The position numbers and the translations under genes were made by a program. 64,000 nt of DNA, taken from contig NZ_LMNA01000026.1 of NCBI RefSeq assembly GCF_001422445.1, positions 124,001 to 188,000 on the forward strand, read 5' to 3'. The DNA is from Pseudorhodoferax sp. Leaf274 (GTDB taxonomy: Bacteria > Pseudomonadota > Gammaproteobacteria > Burkholderiales > Burkholderiaceae_C). The notes under the pieces were generated by a model. It did not search any database. It was not told the origin of the DNA and saw only the letters and a list, made by a program, of their open reading frames with translations. Below, in pieces: positions 26,810 through 38,829 of this stretch (its first letter is position 1; every line of letters starts with the position of its first letter).

Positions 26810-27778
26810 ATGCAAGCCCTGCGCGTCCACGCCTTCGACCAGCCGCCGCAGCTGGACACCCTGCCCTCCCCCGAGCCCGCCGCGGGCGAGGTGCGCGTGC
26901 GCGTGCAGGCCTGCGGCATCTCGTTCTTCGACCTGCTGATCGCGCGCGGCGCCTACCAGTGGAAGCCACCGCTGCCGTTCACGGTGGGCAGCGAGTTCGC
27001 CGGCACGGTCGACGCGCTGGGCGCGGGCACCACGGGCTTCGCCGTCGGCGAGCGCGTCTGCGGATCCCTGTCCATCGGCGGCTGGGCAGGCCAGGTGTGC
27101 GTGCCGGCCGCGGCGCTGCAGCCCGTGGCGCCGCAGGCCGCGGTCGACGAGGCCGCCGTGCTGCACACGCCTTACGGCACGGCGCTCTACGCGCTGCGCG
27201 AGCGCGGCGGCGTGCAGGCTGGCGAGACCGTGCTGGTGCTGGGCGCCACCGGCAGCATCGGCGACGCGGGCGTGCAGACCGCCAAGGCATTGGGCGCGCG
27301 CGTGATCGCCGCCGTCTCCGGCCCGGCCAAGCAGGCCACGGCCCGCCAGGCCGGTGCCGACGAGGTGGTCGACCTGCAATCGCCCGCCTGGAAGGACGAA
27401 GTCAAGACCCTGGCCGGCCCGCGCGGCGTGGACGTGGTGCTGGACCCGGTCGGCGGCGAGGCCATGGACACCGCCTTCCGTACGCTGGGCTGGGGCGGCC
27501 GCCACCTGGTGGTGGGCTTCGCGGGCGGCAGCATCGGCAGCCTCAAGGCCAACCTGTGCATCGTCAAGGGCGCCGCGCTGGTCGGCGTGGACCTGCGCCA
27601 GTACCGCGAACGCCAGCCCGAAGGCATGCAGCGCCTGCTGGCCGACGTGACCGCCCTGCACGGCGAAGGCCGCATCCGGCCGCGCATCGCCGCGCATTTC
27701 CCGCTCGCGCAGGCGGCCGAGGCCTTCGCCATGGCCGGCGCACGCACGACGACCGGGCGCGTGATCCTGGACTTCTGA
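26810..27778 (+). CDS. NADPH:quinone oxidoreductase (zinc-independent MDR family)
   Basis: A 322-residue medium-chain reductase. GroES-like domain with ACGISFFDLLIARGAYQ and GSEFAGTV; Rossmann motif LGATGSIGDAGVQTAK. Catalytic zinc ligands are absent, as in quinone oxidoreductases and acryloyl-CoA-reductase-like proteins. ATG 26810 (MQALRVHAF) fits the family start. It is 107 bases after the LysR gene on the same strand; link to that cluster is uncertain. Confidence 0.87.
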   Translation: MQALRVHAFDQPPQLDTLPSPEPAAGEVRVRVQACGISFFDLLIARGAYQWKPPLPFTVGSEFAGTVDALGAGTTGFAVGERVCGSLSIGGWAGQVCVPAAALQPVAPQAAVDEAAVLHTPYGTALYALRERGGVQAGETVLVLGATGSIGDAGVQTAKALGARVIAAVSGPAKQATARQAGADEVVDLQSPAWKDEVKTLAGPRGVDVVLDPVGGEAMDTAFRTLGWGGRHLVVGFAGGSIGSLKANLCIVKGAALVGVDLRQYRERQPEGMQRLLADVTALHGEGRIRPRIAAHFPLAQAAEAFAMAGARTTTGRVILDF

Positions 27779-27784
27779 CCGCGC

Positions 27785-28423
27785 TCAGGTGCCGCCCACG
27801 TAGGGGTTGCTGCGCCGCTCCCGGCCGAAGCTGCTCTCCGGCCCGTGGCCGGGGATGAACACGGTCTCGTCGCCCATGGGCCACAGGCGCTGGACGATGC
27901 TGTCCAGCAGCTGCTGGCGGTTGCCCTGCGGAAAGTCGGTGCGGCCGATGGAGCCGGCGAACAGCACGTCGCCGACGAAGGCGCGCTGGATGTCCGGCGC
28001 GTGGAACACCACGTGGCCGGGCGTGTGCCCCGGGCAGTGGCGCACCTGCAAGGTGTGCGCGCCCAGCGTCACCGTGTCGCCGTCGGCCAGCCAGCGCGTG
28101 GGCGTGAACGCCCGGGCCGGCGGGAAGCCGAACATCCGGCTCTGCTCGGGCAGGCCGTCGATCCAGAACTGGTCGCCCTGGTGCGGCCCGACGATGGGCA
28201 GGCCCAGCCGCTCGGCCAGCTCGCCAGTGCCGCCGGCATGGTCGATGTGGGCGTGGGTCAGCCAGATCTGCTGGAGCTGCAGGCCGCGTTCGGCCACGGC
28301 GGCCAGGATGCGGTCCAGGTCGCCGCCGGGATCGATCACGGCGGCCTGCAGCGAGGCGTCGTCCCAGACCAGGGAGCAGTTCTGCTGGAAGGCGGTGACG
28401 GGGATGGTGTGGTAGCGGAGCAT
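27785..28423 (-). CDS. MBL-fold metallohydrolase (glyoxalase II-like)
   Basis: A 212-residue metallo-beta-lactamase-fold enzyme. Metal ligands are in THAHIDHAGG, HCPGHTPGH, FVGDVLFAGSIGRTD and IPGHGPES. The SIGRTDFPQGN motif is typical of the YcbL-type glyoxalase II group. It lacks the C-terminal helical domain of classic glyoxalase II. Likely hydrolyses S-lactoylglutathione or related thioesters in the cytoplasm. Confidence 0.88.
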   Translation of the reverse strand: MLRYHTIPVTAFQQNCSLVWDDASLQAAVIDPGGDLDRILAAVAERGLQLQQIWLTHAHIDHAGGTGELAERLGLPIVGPHQGDQFWIDGLPEQSRMFGFPPARAFTPTRWLADGDTVTLGAHTLQVRHCPGHTPGHVVFHAPDIQRAFVGDVLFAGSIGRTDFPQGNRQQLLDSIVQRLWPMGDETVFIPGHGPESSFGRERRSNPYVGGT

Positions 28424-28476
28424 GGCTTGCGTGCGGAAGGTTCGCCCCATTGTCCGGGAGCGCGCCGGCCCGCCGC

Positions 28477-29181
28477 TCACGCCACGCCGGGAAACAGCGC
28501 GCCCACCCCGGCCGTCACGGCCATGGCCAGCGCGCCCCACACCGACACGCGCAGCGCGGCCGGCAGCATGGCGGCGCCGCCCACCCGGGCGGCCAGCATG
28601 CCGAGCAGCGCCAGTGCTGCGACCGACGCCGCCCCCACCCATGGCAGCAGGCGCGGACCGAACGCCAGCCACGCCACCGCCAGCGGCCAGGCCGCGCCCG
28701 CCGTGAAGCTGGCGGCCGAGGCCAGCGCCGCCTGCAGGGGCTGCGCGCGGGTGTGCACGGACAGGCCGAGTTCGTCGCGCGCATGCGCGCCGAGCGCGTC
28801 GTGCTGCGTCAGCTGCACCGCCACCTCGCGCGCCAGGGCGGGCGCCACGCCGCGGGCGGTGTAGATCGCCGTCAGTTCGTGCAGCTCCGCATCGGGCGTC
28901 TCGGCCAGTTCACGGCGCTCGCGGGCCAGGTCCGAACGCTCGGTGTCGGCCTGCGAGTGCACGGAGACGTACTCGCCCGCAGCCATCGACATGGCCCCCG
29001 CGACGAGCCCGGCCACCCCGGTCATGAGCACGCTGGCACTGCCGGCGCCGGCCGCGGCCACGCCCACGATCAGGCTGGCGGTGGAGACGATGCCGTCGTT
29101 GGCGCCCAGCACGGCGGCGCGCAGCCAGCCGATGCGCTCCATGCGGTGGCGCTCCACATGGCGATGTCCCGCCCGCGTCAT
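28477..29181 (-). CDS. VIT family iron/manganese transporter
   Basis: A 234-residue integral membrane protein of the VIT1/CCC1 family. First-helix signature WLRAAVLGANDGIVSTASLIVGV, second LVAGAMSMAAGEYVSVHSQAD, a cytosolic acidic segment between helices 2 and 3, and three more C-terminal helices. Members export Fe(II) or Mn(II) from the cytosol. Divergent from the hybrid kinase. Confidence 0.9.
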   Translation of the reverse strand: MTRAGHRHVERHRMERIGWLRAAVLGANDGIVSTASLIVGVAAAGAGSASVLMTGVAGLVAGAMSMAAGEYVSVHSQADTERSDLARERRELAETPDAELHELTAIYTARGVAPALAREVAVQLTQHDALGAHARDELGLSVHTRAQPLQAALASAASFTAGAAWPLAVAWLAFGPRLLPWVGAASVAALALLGMLAARVGGAAMLPAALRVSVWGALAMAVTAGVGALFPGVA

Positions 29182-29392
29182 GGTTGGCCTGGCCCCGTGG
29201 CCGCCCCGACGGAAAGCGCCCCGCCTGCATCGCCCGCTTGTTCGTGGTTCCGCATTTCAGCCCTTCAGTTCTGTGTGGCGCATCATCGCCCGGGATGGGC
29301 TCGGCCCCGCGACCCCCCATGCGATACTGCCCGCGGTGCCTTCCGCACCGGGGACGCGCTGCCGGACAAGCGCAACGACGAAAGGCAGCGGC

Positions 29393-31897
<2,505 letters not shown>

Positions 31898-31990
31898 GGC
31901 GCGGGCGACCGGGGCAGGCCCGGTGGCCCGCAGGCGCCAGACGGCGAAGCCGGCCACGCCGGGATGCGGATGCCGCGCGGGCGCGGTGCG

Positions 31991-32902
31991 TCAACTGGCC
32001 CAGGGCGCCTGCTGGAAGGCCAGCGCCAGGTAGTCGGTCAAGGCCTGCACGCGGGCGGGCTTGGCGCGGCCGGGCGGCGTGACGATGTGCAGCGCGATCG
32101 GGTCCACCGCCCAGTCCGGCAGCGCCTGCACCAGCCGGCCCGCGCGCAGGTCTTCCCAGGCCAGGAACTCGGGCTGCAGCGCCAGGCCCAGGCCGGCGCG
32201 CAGGGCCGGCACCAGCGCCTCGGCGTTGTTCACGCGCAGCGCGGAGGGCACCACCTGCGCGAACTCGCCCTGGCGCGCATGCCGAAAGCGCCAGGCCTCG
32301 CCCACGCGCGCATGCACGTAGCGCAGCGCGCGGTGGCCGGCCAGCTCGCGCGGATGGGCCGGCTGGCCGTGCTGCGCGAAGTAGGCCGGCGCGCCCACGA
32401 GCAGGATGCGCACCGCGCAGAGCCGGCGCGCCAGCAGGCTGGAATCGGGCAGGCTGGAGATGCGCAGTGCCAGGTCGAAGCCATCGGCCACCACATCGGT
32501 CAGCGCGTCGCTGAAGTGCACGTCCAGCGTCACCTCGGGGTGCTGCGCCATGAAGCCCGGCAGCACCGGCCCCAGGTGCGTGACGCCGAACGACATGGGC
32601 GCGGCCACGCGGATCGTGCCGCGCAGGCTCTTGGACTGCTCCGTGACCTCCGCCTCCACCGCCTCGCCCTCGGCCAGGATGCGCGCGGCGCGCTCCAGCG
32701 CGAGCTCGCCGCTGGCCGTCAGCGACATCTTGCGCGAGGTGCGGTGGAACAGCACCACGCGCAGCCGCGCCTCCAGCCGCGTGATGGCCTTGGAGACGGT
32801 GGGCTGCGAAACCACCAGGTCGCGGGCCGCGCGGGCGAAGGAGCCGGTCTCGGCCACCTTGGCGAAGATCGCCCAGGCCTCCAGGTCAGGCAGCTTTGAC
32901 AT
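31991..32902 (-). CDS. LysR-family transcriptional regulator
   Basis: A 303-residue regulator with N-terminal winged helix (FAKVAETGSFARAARDL, SQPTVSKAITRLEARL) and a CrgA-type effector domain (RIRVAAPMSFG-like segment; LDVHFSDALTDVVADGFDLAL). It is divergent from the pirin gene with a 111-base gap, the normal arrangement for control of a detoxification pirin. Confidence 0.92.
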   Translation of the reverse strand: MSKLPDLEAWAIFAKVAETGSFARAARDLVVSQPTVSKAITRLEARLRVVLFHRTSRKMSLTASGELALERAARILAEGEAVEAEVTEQSKSLRGTIRVAAPMSFGVTHLGPVLPGFMAQHPEVTLDVHFSDALTDVVADGFDLALRISSLPDSSLLARRLCAVRILLVGAPAYFAQHGQPAHPRELAGHRALRYVHARVGEAWRFRHARQGEFAQVVPSALRVNNAEALVPALRAGLGLALQPEFLAWEDLRAGRLVQALPDWAVDPIALHIVTPPGRAKPARVQALTDYLALAFQQAPWAS

Positions 32903-32912
32903 GCAGCTTTTG

Positions 32913-32941
32913 GAATAGATCGTTTTCCATCTTTTCTATTC
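32913..32941. promoter_or_regulatory. Candidate LysR operator upstream of pirin
   Basis: GAATAGA (32913-32919) and TCTATTC (32935-32941) are perfect inverted arms with a 15-base spacer (T-rich). The dyad lies just upstream of the LysR start (32902) and 70 bases before the pirin ATG. Confidence 0.55.
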
Positions 32942-33013
32942 TCTTATCGATCGTGCTTTCCTAAAGTCACTCCATCGCAACACGCACCACGTGCACCGCC
33001 AGGAGAAGACACC

Positions 33014-33715
33014 ATGATCGAACGCCGCCCCTTCGCAGAACTCGGTGGAGCCAACCACGGCTGGCTCGACGCCAAGCACCATTTCTCGTTCGCCGACTAC
33101 CACGACCCGGCCCGCATGCACTGGGGCGCGCTGCGGGTGTGGAACGACGACACCATCGCGGCCGGCACCGGCTTTCCGCCGCACGCGCATGCCGACATGG
33201 AAATCATCACCTACGTGCGGGAAGGCGCCATCACGCACCAGGACAACATGGGCAACAAGGGCCGCACCGAAGCCGGCGACGTGCAGGTCATGAGCGCGGG
33301 CACGGGCATCCGCCATTCCGAATACAACCAGGAGCCCGGCGTGACCAAGATCTTCCAGATCTGGATCATGCCGGACAGCCGCGGCAAGGCCCCCTCCTGG
33401 GGCGCCAAGCCCTTCCCCAAGGGCGCGCGCTCGGGCCAGTTCGTGGCCCTGGCCAGCGGCATGGCCGGCGACGACGACGCGCTGCCGATCCGCACCAACG
33501 CCCGGGTGCTGGGGGCCACGCTGAAGGCCGGCGAGAGCGCCGAATACCAGCTCGGCAAGGGCCGGCGCGGCTACCTGGTGCCGGCCAGCGGCACGGTCGA
33601 GATCGACGGCGTGCGCCTGGAGGCCCGCGACGGCGCCGCCATCCGCGACGTGGACACCGTGCGGGTGACGGCCGTGGCCGACGCCGAGCTGGTGCTGGTC
33701 GATTCGGCCGCCTGA
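33014..33715 (+). CDS. Pirin family protein (quercetinase-like bicupin)
   Basis: A 233-residue bicupin. Metal ligands in the first cupin are in FPPHAHADMEIITYV and GIRHSEYN, and NKGRTEAGDVQVMSAGTG is the pirin signature. Family members include YhhW, which has quercetin 2,3-dioxygenase activity in vitro. AGGAGA precedes the ATG. Likely induced via the divergent LysR. Confidence 0.92.
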   Translation: MIERRPFAELGGANHGWLDAKHHFSFADYHDPARMHWGALRVWNDDTIAAGTGFPPHAHADMEIITYVREGAITHQDNMGNKGRTEAGDVQVMSAGTGIRHSEYNQEPGVTKIFQIWIMPDSRGKAPSWGAKPFPKGARSGQFVALASGMAGDDDALPIRTNARVLGATLKAGESAEYQLGKGRRGYLVPASGTVEIDGVRLEARDGAAIRDVDTVRVTAVADAELVLVDSAA

Positions 33716-33831
33716 GCACATTCGTCCGACCGACCGCACCAACGGTCCATCCAGCAGGCGGCGGCCTGGTCCACCCTCCGCCGCCGCCCGCCACCCCATT
33801 TCGTTCTTCGACTTCCACAGGAGCTTTCACC

Positions 33832-34485
33832 ATGGCCATCACCGCAACCCCCACGCCCGGCGCCAAGCTGTTGAACCCGACCGACCACACCCTGGTCATG
33901 ATCGACTTCCAGTCGCAGATGGCGTTCGCCACGCACTCCATCGACCCGGTGCAGCTGCGCTCGAACGCGGCGCTGGTGGCCAGCGCGGCGGCCGGCTTCG
34001 GTGCCTCGACCATCCTGACCACCGTGGCCGAGAAGAGCTTCTCCGGCCCGATGTTCGACGAGGTCACAGCGCCGTTCCCGGACCTCAAGCTGCTGGACCG
34101 CACCTCGATGAACACCTGGGAGGATGCCGCCGTCATCGCCCGCATCAACGAGATCGGCAAGTCGCGCATCGTGCTGGCCGGGCTGTGGACCAGCGTGTGC
34201 ATCGTCGGCCCGGCACTGTCGGCGCTGGACCAGGGTTTCGAGGTCTACGTGATCGCCGACGCCTGCGGCGACATCTCCGCCGAAGCCCACAACCGCGCCA
34301 TGGACCGCATGGTGCAGGCCGGGGCGCAGCCGATCACGGCGTTGCAGTATTTGCTGGAAATGCAGCGCGACTGGGCGCGCACCGACACCTACGACATGAC
34401 CACGGGCATCGCGCGCAAGTTCGGCGGCGGGTATGGCATCGGCATCAACTACGCGCGGGCAATGTTCGGGGCGCACGAGGGCTGA
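33832..34485 (+). CDS. Isochorismatase-like cysteine hydrolase (YcaC type)
   Basis: A 217-residue hydrolase. Catalytic Asp25 in LVMIDFQSQM and nucleophile Cys123 in WTSVCIVGP, with the cis-peptide region before it. YcaC-type proteins are octameric and of unknown substrate. It is 116 bases after pirin with AGGAGC upstream of its ATG; a pirin-YcaC pair recurs in proteobacteria. Confidence 0.9.
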   Translation: MAITATPTPGAKLLNPTDHTLVMIDFQSQMAFATHSIDPVQLRSNAALVASAAAGFGASTILTTVAEKSFSGPMFDEVTAPFPDLKLLDRTSMNTWEDAAVIARINEIGKSRIVLAGLWTSVCIVGPALSALDQGFEVYVIADACGDISAEAHNRAMDRMVQAGAQPITALQYLLEMQRDWARTDTYDMTTGIARKFGGGYGIGINYARAMFGAHEG

Positions 34486-34552
34486 GCTTGCTGTGACGTC
34501 GCGCGGGATCAGCGCGACGGCACGCCCTGCTCCGCGAATGTCCCCCGCCTTC

Positions 34553-34752
34553 GGCTCCTCCTTTATTTCGCTGCGCAGGGCATGCCATCACGCTGATCTG
34601 AGAACCACCGTCGCATCCCCCTTCGCGTGCGACGCGACGCTCCGGGGCCGAGGATGCTGGGTGGCCCCGCAGCGAAGTGAAGGAGGAGCCCCGGGCCGCC
34701 TGCGGCCCGGGGCGGGGGACATGAGCCAAGGGGCCACCCAGCGTCCTCGGCC
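34553..34752. repeat. Nested palindromic intergenic element (REP/BIME-like)
   Basis: The 308-base gene-free stretch 34486-34793 holds nested inverted repeats. Arms 34646-34668 and 34730-34752 match 22 of 23 bases in inverted orientation. Between them, 34688-34699 and 34702-34713 form a perfect 12-bp GC stem with a CT loop. A further arm at 34553-34575 pairs with 34668-34690 (21 of 23). No coding frame is credible. The layout suggests a mobile-like repeated palindromic element or a strong transcription end after the hydrolase gene. Confidence 0.75.
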
Positions 34753-34793
34753 CACGCGCCACGTTTCATTGCCACCCGCCAGGAACCACCGAC

Positions 34794-36680
34794 ATGACAG
34801 CACGCACCACCCCAGAACTCATCCTGCACCGCGGCCTCATCACCACGCTGAACCGCAGCCAGCCCACGGCCAGCGCGGTCGCCATCCAGAACGGCCGCTT
34901 CCTCAAGGTAGGCCAGGACCATGAGGTCATGCCGCTGGCCGGCCCCGACACGAGGCTCATCGACCTGCGCGGCAAACGCGTTCTGCCCGGCCTGATCGAC
35001 AACCACCTGCACATCATCCGCGGCGGCCTCAATTTCAACCTCGAACTGCGCTGGGACGGCGTGCGCAGCCTGGCCGACGCCATGGCCATGCTCAAGCGCC
35101 AGGTCGACATCACGCCCGCACCGCAGTGGGTGCGCGTGGTCGGCGGCTTCACCGAGCACCAGTTCGCCGAGAAGCGCCTGCCCACCATCGCCGAGCTGAA
35201 CGCCGTGGCGCCCGACACGCCGGTCTTCCTGCTGCACCTGTACGACCGCGCCCTGCTCAACGGTGCCGCACTGCGCGCCGTGGGCTACACGCGCGACACG
35301 CCCGCGCCGCCCGGCGGCGAGATCGTGCGCGACAGCGCAGGCAACCCCACCGGCCTGTTGCTGGCCAAGCCCAACGCGAGCATCCTCTACGCCACGCTGG
35401 CCAAGGGCCCGAAGCTGCCGTACGAATACCAGCTCAATTCGACCCGCCACTTCATGCGCGAGCTGAACCGCCTGGGCGTGACGGGCGCCATCGACGCGGG
35501 TGGCGGCTTCCAGAACTATCCCGACGACTACGCCGTCATCGAAGAACTGGCCAAGGCCGACCAGCTCACGATCCGCCTGGCCTACAACCTGTTCACGCAG
35601 AAGCCCAAGCAGGAGAAGGCCGACTTCCTGAACTGGACCGCCACCTCGCAGTACAAGCAGGGCACGGACTGGTTCCGCCACAACGGTGCGGGCGAGATGC
35701 TGGTGTTCTCGGCCGCCGACTTCGAAGACTTCCGCCAGCCGCGGCCCGACATGGCGCCCGAGATGGAAGGCGAGCTCGAAGAGGTGGTGCGCCTGCTCGC
35801 GCAGAACCGCTGGCCCTGGCGCCTGCACGCCACCTACGACGAGACCATCGCCCGCGCGCTCGATGTGTTCGAGAAGGTCGACCAGGACGTGCCGCTGCAG
35901 GGCCTGAACTGGTTCTTCGACCACTGCGAGACCATCTCCGACCGGAGCATCGACCGCATCGCCGCGCTGGGCGGCGGCATCGCCGTGCAGCACCGCATGG
36001 CCTACCAGGGCGAGTACTTCGTCGAGCGCTACGGCGCCGGTGCGGCCGAGGCCACGCCGCCGGTCAAGAAGATCCTGGAGAAAGGCGTCAAGGTCTCGGC
36101 CGGCACCGACGCCACGCGTGTCGCCTCCTACAACCCCTGGGTGTCGCTGTCCTGGCTGGTCACCGGCAAGACGGTGGGCGGCATGCAGCTGTACCCGCAG
36201 CGCAACTGCCTGGACCGCGAGGCCGCGCTGCGCATGTGGACCGAGAACGTCACCTGGTTCTCCAACGAGGTCGGCAAGAAGGGCCGCATCGAGGAAGGCC
36301 AGTTCGCCGACCTGGTGGTGCCCGACCGCGACTTCTTCGCCTGCGCCGAATCGGAGATCGCCGACACCACGGCGCTGCTGACGGTGGTCGGCGGCAAGGT
36401 GGTCTACGCGGCCGGCGACTTCGCCGCGATGGATGAAGGCGCACCACCGCCGGCCATGCCGGACTGGTCGCCCGTGCGCCGTTTCGGCGGCTACGGCAAC
36501 TGGGGCGAGCAAGGCGCGCCGCTGCAGGCCACGCTGCGCCAGGCGGCCGCCGCCTGCGCCTGTGCGAACGACTGCAATGTGCATGGCCACCAGCACGCCA
36601 CGGCCTGGAGCAGCAGGTTGCCGATCAGCGATCTGAAGGGCTTCTGGGGCGCGCTGGGCTGCGCGTGCTGGGCGGTCTGA
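34794..36680 (+). CDS. YtcJ-like amidohydrolase
   Basis: A 628-residue amidohydrolase (Amidohydro_3). Metal-binding motif GLIDNHLHIIRGG, later HATYDE, FDHCE and the catalytic Asp in SAGTDATRV. No signal peptide. Longer than the usual 530-570 residues; the last 60 or so residues are Cys- and Ala-rich (CACANDCNVHGHQH) and may be a metal-binding tail. Stop overlaps the DoxX-like start by one base. Confidence 0.87.
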   Translation: MTARTTPELILHRGLITTLNRSQPTASAVAIQNGRFLKVGQDHEVMPLAGPDTRLIDLRGKRVLPGLIDNHLHIIRGGLNFNLELRWDGVRSLADAMAMLKRQVDITPAPQWVRVVGGFTEHQFAEKRLPTIAELNAVAPDTPVFLLHLYDRALLNGAALRAVGYTRDTPAPPGGEIVRDSAGNPTGLLLAKPNASILYATLAKGPKLPYEYQLNSTRHFMRELNRLGVTGAIDAGGGFQNYPDDYAVIEELAKADQLTIRLAYNLFTQKPKQEKADFLNWTATSQYKQGTDWFRHNGAGEMLVFSAADFEDFRQPRPDMAPEMEGELEEVVRLLAQNRWPWRLHATYDETIARALDVFEKVDQDVPLQGLNWFFDHCETISDRSIDRIAALGGGIAVQHRMAYQGEYFVERYGAGAAEATPPVKKILEKGVKVSAGTDATRVASYNPWVSLSWLVTGKTVGGMQLYPQRNCLDREAALRMWTENVTWFSNEVGKKGRIEEGQFADLVVPDRDFFACAESEIADTTALLTVVGGKVVYAAGDFAAMDEGAPPPAMPDWSPVRRFGGYGNWGEQGAPLQATLRQAAAACACANDCNVHGHQHATAWSSRLPISDLKGFWGALGCACWAV

Positions 36681-37081
36681 TGGATGCACTGCGCAGCGCC
36701 TTCGTCTCGCCATGGGTGCACAGCCTGGCCTTGCTGCTGCTGTGCGCGGCCTACCTGCAGGGCGCATTCGACAAGGCGCGCGACTTTCCCGCCGCGGTGG
36801 CCGAGATGCGGCAGTTCGGCCTGGCGCCCGCCGCACCGCTGGCCGCGGCCACCATCGCGCTGGAGGCTGTCGCCTCGGCGATGGTGGTCAGCGGCTGGTG
36901 GCGCTGGCTGGGCGCGCTGGCGCTGTGCGGCTTCACGCTGCTGGCCAACGTCCTGGCCGCACGCTTCTGGACGCTGCCGGCCGCGCAACGCCGGCCGGTG
37001 ACCAACACCTTCTTCGAACACCTGGGCCTGGCGGGCGCGTTCCTGCTCGTCGCCTGGCATGACCTGGGCCTGACGCCATGA
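36680..37081 (+). CDS. DoxX-like membrane protein
   Basis: A 133-residue protein with four hydrophobic helices (LALLLLCAAYLQGAFDKARDF first). It fits the DoxX/DoxD-like family, whose members are often fitted to oxidative metabolism but lack a clear function. Start and stop overlap its neighbours (TGATG and ATGA), so it is part of the amidohydrolase-MFS operon. Confidence 0.78.
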   Translation: MDALRSAFVSPWVHSLALLLLCAAYLQGAFDKARDFPAAVAEMRQFGLAPAAPLAAATIALEAVASAMVVSGWWRWLGALALCGFTLLANVLAARFWTLPAAQRRPVTNTFFEHLGLAGAFLLVAWHDLGLTP

Positions 37082-38715
37082 ACAACCCCTCCCCCACCGC
37101 CTCGCCTCCTTCCGGCAGCTTCGCGCCGCTGCGCCAACCCGTCTTCGCCGTGCTGTGGGCCGCCACGGTGCTGGGCAACATCGGCAGCTTCATGCGCGAC
37201 GTGGCCAGCTCGTGGATGGTGACCGAGCTGTCGGCCAGCCCCACGGCCGTGGCGCTGATCCAGACGGCGGCCACGCTGCCGATCTTCCTGCTGGCGATCC
37301 CCGCGGGCGTGCTGTCCGACATCCTGGACCGGCGGCGCTTCCTGATCGGCATCCAGATCCTGCTGGCGCTGGTCAGCGGCGCGCTGCTGGTGTTGGCGCG
37401 CACCAACACGCTCACGGTGGAATACCTGGTCGCGCTGACCTTTGTCGGCGGCATCGGCGCGGCGCTGATGGGGCCGACCTGGCAGTCCATCGTGCCCGAG
37501 CTGGTGCCGCGGCACGACCTCAAGAACGCGGTCGCGCTGAACTCGCTGGGCATCAACATCGCGCGCGCGCTGGGCCCAGCCGTCGGCGGCCTGCTGCTGG
37601 CCAGTTTCGGCGCCGCCGCGGCCTATGGCGCCGACGTGCTGAGCTATGTGTTCGTGATCGCCGCACTGCTGTGGTGGAAGCGGCCACCGGCCGTGGACAC
37701 CGGTCTGTCGGAGCAGTTCTTCGGCGCCTTCCGGGCCGGCCTGCGCTATGCCAGGGCCAGCAAGGAACTGCATGTGGTGCTGCTGCGCGCAGCCGTGTTC
37801 TTCCTGTTCGCCAGCGCGGTGTGGGCGCTGCTGCCGCTGGTGGCGCGCAACATGCTCCAGGGCACGGCCGGCTTCTACGGCGTGATGCTGGGCGCCGTGG
37901 GCGCGGGCGCCATCCTGGGCGCGCTGGTGATGCCGCGGCTGCGCCAGCGCCTGGACGCCGACGGCCTGGTGCTGCTGGCCGCGCTGCTGGCGGCCGCCGT
38001 GATGGCCGCCCTGTCGCTGGCGCCGCCGCAATGGGCCGCGGTGTTGCTGGTGCTGGTGCTGGGCCTGGGCTGGATCATCGCGCTGACCACGCTCAACGGC
38101 GTGGCCCAGGCGGTGCTGCCCAACTGGGTGCGCGGGCGCGGCCTGGCCATCTACCTGATGGTGTTCAACGGCGCCATGGCCGGCGGCAGCCTGGCCTGGG
38201 GCCTGGTGGCGCAGCAGGTGGGCGTGCCGATGGCCTTGCTGGTCGGCGCGGCCGGCCTGGTGGTGGTGGCCTTCGTCTTCCACCGCGTGAAGCTGCCGAC
38301 CGGCGAGGCCGATCTGCAGGCCGCCAACCACTGGCCCGAGCCGATGCTGACCGAGCCCGTGGCGCACGACCGCGGCCCGGTGGTGATCCAGATCGAGTAC
38401 CGCATCCGCAAGCACGACATCCCGGCCTTCCTGCACGCCATGCAGGCGGTGGCGCGCGAGCGGCGCCGCGACGGTGCCTACGCCTGGGGCGTGGCCGAGC
38501 ACACCGGCCAGCCCGAGCGCGTGATCGAGTGGTTCCTGGTCGAATCCTGGGCCGAGCACCTGCGCCAGCACCACCGCGTCTCCAAGGCCGATGCCGACAT
38601 GCAGGCTGCCGCCGTGCGCTTCCACATCGAGCCGGACAAGCCGGTCGTGCACCACTTCCTGGCGCTGGACCTGAAGGACGGCAAGGCGCAGGCCGCAGCA
38701 CCGCGCGAAGACTGA
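37078..38715 (+). CDS. MFS transporter fused to a C-terminal ABM-like domain
   Basis: A 545-residue fusion. Residues 1-410 form a 12-helix MFS_3 (enterobactin-exporter-like) permease with DVASSWMVTEL, GVLSDILDRRR and RALGPAVGG. Residues about 432-530 form a ferredoxin-like ABM-type domain (VVIQIEYRIRKHDIPAFLHAM, VIEWFLVESWAEHLRQHHRV). Such fusions are known in some annotations, but the soluble domain's task is unknown; it may detect or modify the exported compound. Confidence 0.88.
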   Translation: MNNPSPTASPPSGSFAPLRQPVFAVLWAATVLGNIGSFMRDVASSWMVTELSASPTAVALIQTAATLPIFLLAIPAGVLSDILDRRRFLIGIQILLALVSGALLVLARTNTLTVEYLVALTFVGGIGAALMGPTWQSIVPELVPRHDLKNAVALNSLGINIARALGPAVGGLLLASFGAAAAYGADVLSYVFVIAALLWWKRPPAVDTGLSEQFFGAFRAGLRYARASKELHVVLLRAAVFFLFASAVWALLPLVARNMLQGTAGFYGVMLGAVGAGAILGALVMPRLRQRLDADGLVLLAALLAAAVMAALSLAPPQWAAVLLVLVLGLGWIIALTTLNGVAQAVLPNWVRGRGLAIYLMVFNGAMAGGSLAWGLVAQQVGVPMALLVGAAGLVVVAFVFHRVKLPTGEADLQAANHWPEPMLTEPVAHDRGPVVIQIEYRIRKHDIPAFLHAMQAVARERRRDGAYAWGVAEHTGQPERVIEWFLVESWAEHLRQHHRVSKADADMQAAAVRFHIEPDKPVVHHFLALDLKDGKAQAAAPRED

Positions 38716-38829
38716 TTTGTCGACCACCGGGAGGCGCAGGCCATGCCGACCATCACCACGCCCGGTGCCTGGCGGCGCGCGCGCTGCGACGCCGCGTCTT
38801 GATTCCAGGGTCGGGGCGAGCGGCCCGCC

